Positions 27,679 through 30,702 of a DNA stretch of 30,702 nucleotides are shown in pieces; the first letter of the stretch is position 1; every line of letters begins with the position of its first letter. The notes below the pieces were generated by a model. That model was not told the DNA's origin, made no database searches, and worked only from the letters and a program-made list of their open reading frames with translations. The stretch spans positions 97,386 to 128,087 of the forward strand of contig GG745331.1 in NCBI GenBank assembly GCA_000151295.1, given 5' to 3'. The position numbers were made by a program, and so were the translations under genes. This DNA comes from Allomyces macrogynus ATCC 38327. Lineage: Eukaryota; Blastocladiomycota; Blastocladiomycetes; Blastocladiales; Blastocladiaceae.

Positions 27679-29555
27679 ATGCTGCCCGCCGACCACCGCG
27701 CGCGCCGCTCTGCTCACGCTGGCGGCTCCACGTCGCCGTCGCCGACCCTCGTGCCGCTTGACCTCAACGACGACTTGCACCTCGACGCCGCCGGCAATCT
27801 CGTCGACGGTACTCCTGCCCGTGGCGGCTCGCTCGACCTGTCGCTCCTGCCCAAGACGGTGTCAGCACGCGGTCATGCTTCCACTGCTCCCGGCTCGTCT
27901 CTCCGCAAGCTCCTTCGTAACGCCACGTCTGGCCCGCACCGCCGCCGCGCCCTGCTCTCGGCCGTGGCCGCGCTCGTTGTCCTGCTCGTCGTGCTCGCAG
28001 CCACGTCGGCACCATCAAGCACTAACACGCCCGCAGCGACAGCCAACGACCTGGCGGGCGCAACGCCGTCCGCAGCAGCGGTACCACCATTCGCGGCACC
28101 GACGGGCGCAGTCTCAGCCAATGGTGACAGTGATGCTGCCGCTGCACCATCCCCGCCTGCTGACCCTGTCGAAGTCGTTGTGCCGCTCGTTGACCCGAGC
28201 GTCGAGTGGTTCCCGCCCGCCATTGCCAAGTCAAGCGAGGCCGACGACGACGACGACTCGGACGACGCTGAACTGTTGCAAGAAGAACAAATCGACCGTG
28301 CGGCCACGGCTGTGGCCAGCACTGACGTGTTCCACCACTTCCGTTCGCGCGCCGACCCGGACGTCTTTTTCCTCGACTCGGACGCGACCAACATTGAGCC
28401 ACTCGGCACTGAGCGCAAACTCGGTCTCGTCGTGGTCCCAGCTGGCCAGACGTCGAAGCGCCGCGTGAACAAGCTGATTCACCAATTCGGGCTTGACAAC
28501 TTCGCGTTTTTGCTGTGCCTGTGGGACAATAGCACCTGGACCGAGTTTGACTGGTACCCGAAGGTCACGACCGTGCGTGCGCGCGGGCAGGCCAAGTTTT
28601 GGTTTGTCAAGCGGTTTGTCCCACCCGAGGTGGCGCTCGCCTACGACTATATCTGGATGCTCGACGACGATATGAGCATTGATTTGGGCTGGGACCCGGT
28701 TGACGCGACCGAGGCCATGAAGAAGTACAACGTGCACTTTGCGCAGTCGGCACTGACCATGGGCGAGCACTTTGACCAAGGGCAGATTGAGAAGCGCGTG
28801 CCGCTGTTTGCGGTCGGGCATTGGACAAGTACGTTTGGGTTTCTTTTCAATGGCGAGATGATGCACAAGTCTCGTCATGCAGCAGAGACTGACTTGCTGA
28901 CTCGTTTACTCCGCACTAGATTTCATTGAAATGATGGCGCCGAGTACGTTGCATCCTGTGCCTTGCTTCACGTTTCTCGATCGCGGAGCATTGTTTGCTC
29001 ATCGCCCGTGACTCTCTGCTCCATAGTCGTATCGCGCGGTGCCTACGCGTGCGCGTGGACGCTCATCCCGTGGGACACGTCCTCGTCGTGGGGCGTCGAC
29101 AACATGCTCTACCCCGTGTGCAGTAAGTTCTCCATCCACACTTTCCCCGCCAGTACCCCCGCCTCTTTTGCTCACGCTGCTCGACTCCCCACCGGTTAGG
29201 CTCGATCGGGTACTGCCGCTTCTCGATCCTCGACGCGTTCCCGATGAAGCACCTCGACACCAAGACGTTTGTGGGCAGTATCGATAAGAAGGTGCGCGAG
29301 GCGAAAGCCACGGGCGACTTAATCGACTGGTTCTGTGCGCATGTGCAGTCCGGCCTGCTGGGCGGCGGGTCCTGGGCGGCCGCGGTCCGGTCGGCTTTCT
29401 GTGCGCGGCTGCAGCGCCGTGACGTGTTCCACGAGTACGTGTCGTTTGGCGAGATGCGCCCGCGGCACGCGGCAAGGCAAGATACGTGCTTTGAGGAGCC
29501 GGGCGAGATGGGGGAGATGTCGAGTGTGCCGTGGTGGTACCCGCGCATGGTGTGA
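27679..29555 (+). CDS. DUF707 family GT-A-like type II membrane protein, gene B' (paralogue of B)
   Basis: Four exons (27679-28828, 28920-28943, 29027-29122, 29200-29555) encode 541 residues. Introns are 28829-28919, 28944-29026 and 29123-29199, all phase 1. The cytosolic N terminus is followed by GPHRRR and a membrane helix at about residues 91-108. The stem is longer than in B and carries an acidic DDDDDSDDAE run (about 189-198). The catalytic-type region has RKLGLVVVPAGQ, LWDNSTW, FWFVKRFVPPEVALAYDYI and MLDDDMSID (Asp329-331). The spliced exons supply FIEMMAP, SRGAYACAWTLIPWD and SSWGVDNMLYPVCS. The C terminus (CFEEPGEMGEM, VPWWYPRMV) is nearly identical to B, so the C-terminal part is more conserved than the stem. 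Activity is unknown; glycosyl transfer is inferred from the DDD motif and topology. Confidence 0.85.
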
Positions 29556-30413
29556 TGTATAGGTTGTGGCGGGGAATGTTATATTTGTAGACCTGGATTA
29601 TATATGTTCAACGTGATGTCGTCCAAGCAACGCCGGCCCAGGATCGCTTCAAACGCGGTCAAACCGTTTCGACGGCTCGTCAACGCGCCGTCGACGTCGA
29701 CCAGCGTCGCTCAGACCAACATTACGCTGTGGCACGCTGCCAAGGATTGGCCAAGAATCACTCGCCGATAACCAAGACGCGTCGAACAGAAATTTAATCA
29801 ATTATCAAGCCAGCGTACAACTGGTTAGCCGAGACACCAAACAGGTTGTCCGCCCAAGATGATGACAGGAGTGCTTGCCTGCCTATACTGCGCACCGCTG
29901 AGCACGAAAACTGCGTCCACCGTGCGCGCAAGCCCACGCACTTGCCTCGACGAACAAGTAGACTCGGATTGGATGCAAATTTGTCTTCTTTGTGGCACAC
30001 ACGCCTTCCCGCCTTCCATCCGAGCGACGCCACCTCTTCACGCTCGCCCATTCGCCACCTGGCTGTCCTCCCCTTGCGCGCGTCCTTCGCCACCCACACC
30101 ACCACCCGGTCGCCCCCGGCCAGGTTTGGCGTGATCTCGCCTTTCTCGCCTGGACGAGGCGGAACTGCACAACGACGCCCGGCAACGACGACGCCAATCT
30201 CTGCCAGCGTGAGGCGCACGCCCGGCCTCCAAAAACGCGAACCTGCCAGGTCGACGGTTCTCTTCTCCTCTAGTTTCCGCTCTCCGCTGTCGACGCGCCT
30301 GCTGTTGTGAACTTGAACCGCAACGACAGCTCCCGCGCCGCTGCATCTGCTCTGCATCAACTACCGCACCTGCAGCTCCCGCCCCCTCAAATCCGCTCCA
30401 CACACCCACCACC
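29556..30413. other. Intergenic region between B' and the right-edge gene
   Basis: These 858 bases run between the B' stop and the next plus-strand ATG. An AT-rich patch (GATTATATATGTTC, about 29596-29609) just after B' is probably 3' UTR or terminator-like. A relatively AT-rich segment lies at about 29760-29850. From 30230 onwards the plus strand becomes C/T-rich, consistent with the leader of the next gene. No RNA gene or coding exon was recognised. Confidence 0.4.
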
Positions 30414-30702
30414 ATGGTCGCCAGCCCTGCCGGCTCTGCGCCATGGTCGGCGACGGCGCTGACGAGCTCGGCCGCCGTCGTGGCCGGTATCACACACTCG
30501 CTGTGCGTATCCCTTCCGCTCCACTCGTTTCGAGCTCTCGTGGCGCCGCAAACTAACGCATGCTCACCATGCCTCATTTAGCCCTGCTGACGCTGCAGCT
30601 CGCCGCCGCCTGACGAGCAACTACTTTGCCGCCCTGCGAACTGCACTCGCAACGCCCGCAGTGCGATGGCCCGAGCCCTCACGCTGCCACGGCCAATCTC
30701 GC
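30414..30702 (+). CDS. Unidentified gene, 5' end only
   Basis: The start is in a strong context (CCACCACCATGG). Exon 1 is 30414-30502 and ends phase 2; a 79-nt intron (30503-30581, GTGCGT donor, AACTAACG branch-like site, CATTTAG acceptor) follows; exon 2 runs off the window. The frame stays open across the splice: VAGITHSL then PADAAARRRLTSNYFAALR. The visible N terminus is Ala/Ser-rich, then basic and helical. I do not recognise the product; about 70 residues are visible. Confidence 0.5.

Larger units (their letters stand above)
25459..29555 (-). repeat. Inverted segmental duplication, right arm (DUF707 A'/B' pair)
   Basis: Mirror image of 3633-7647: A' (minus) then B' (plus), divergent. 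Exons 2, 3 and 4 of B and B' have identical lengths (24, 96 and 356 nt), and all introns sit at the same codons in phase 1. Together with the left arm it brackets the surface-protein genes. Confidence 0.75.

Noticed and set aside
29556..30413. tRNA, 5S or other RNA gene in the larger intergenic regions
   Set aside because: I read the large gaps for A/B-box or cloverleaf-like sequence and saw none; a covariance-model search would be decisive.
1..30702. CRISPR array, transposon ends or integrase genes
   Set aside because: All regular repeats seen lie within protein repeats. No spacer-like array, terminal inverted repeats with target duplications, or transposase motifs were found.

Overview
This window looks like nuclear DNA of a GC-rich, early-diverging fungus. 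A zoosporic lineage such as Blastocladiomycota or Chytridiomycota is my best guess, but that is inference. The evidence is spliceosomal introns of about 60-110 nt in most genes, ATG starts in fungal-type ACCATG contexts, a CK2 regulatory subunit, a probable STRIPAK subunit, Ser/Thr-rich cell-surface proteins and type II membrane glycosyltransferase-like proteins. A run of exactly 100 N (12053-12152) marks a scaffold gap. I built all exon models by eye from GT-AG sites, reading-frame phase and paralogue comparison; no transcript data were available.

Layout. 1-3010: a divergent housekeeping pair, a Far11/STRIP-like (N1221 family) gene running off the left edge on minus, and the CK2 beta subunit on plus. 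3633-7647: a divergent pair of DUF707 (GT-A-like) type II membrane proteins, here called B (minus) and A (plus). 8179-10940: a secreted GH19/lysozyme-like protein with a long Ser/Thr-rich stalk and short tandem repeats. 11978-12206: a possible small gene interrupted by the gap. 12288-15872: a predicted 1123-residue fusion of a multi-pass membrane region, an NDP-sugar epimerase and a nucleotide-sugar transferase-like domain. 16341-18210: a frame-disrupted, 5'-truncated mucin-like copy. 18364-24934: a nine-exon gene for a mucin-like type I membrane protein of about 1976 residues. 25459-29555: a second DUF707 pair, A' (minus) and B' (plus). 30414-30702: the start of an unidentified gene.

The most striking architecture is that the B/A pair and the A'/B' pair are inverted duplicates of one another. 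They flank about 18 kb carrying a lysozyme/chitinase-like protein, a sugar-nucleotide epimerase/transferase fusion and two mucin-like cell-surface genes. I infer that this is a cell-surface glycan and glycoprotein locus: the fusion and the four DUF707 proteins are candidate Golgi or ER glycosylation enzymes, and the Ser/Thr-rich proteins are possible acceptors. That functional link rests on gene content and position only.

The mucin gene is built almost entirely of phase-1, length-symmetric exons, including a two-exon cassette seen three times across the mucin gene and its truncated neighbour. This suggests growth by exon duplication.
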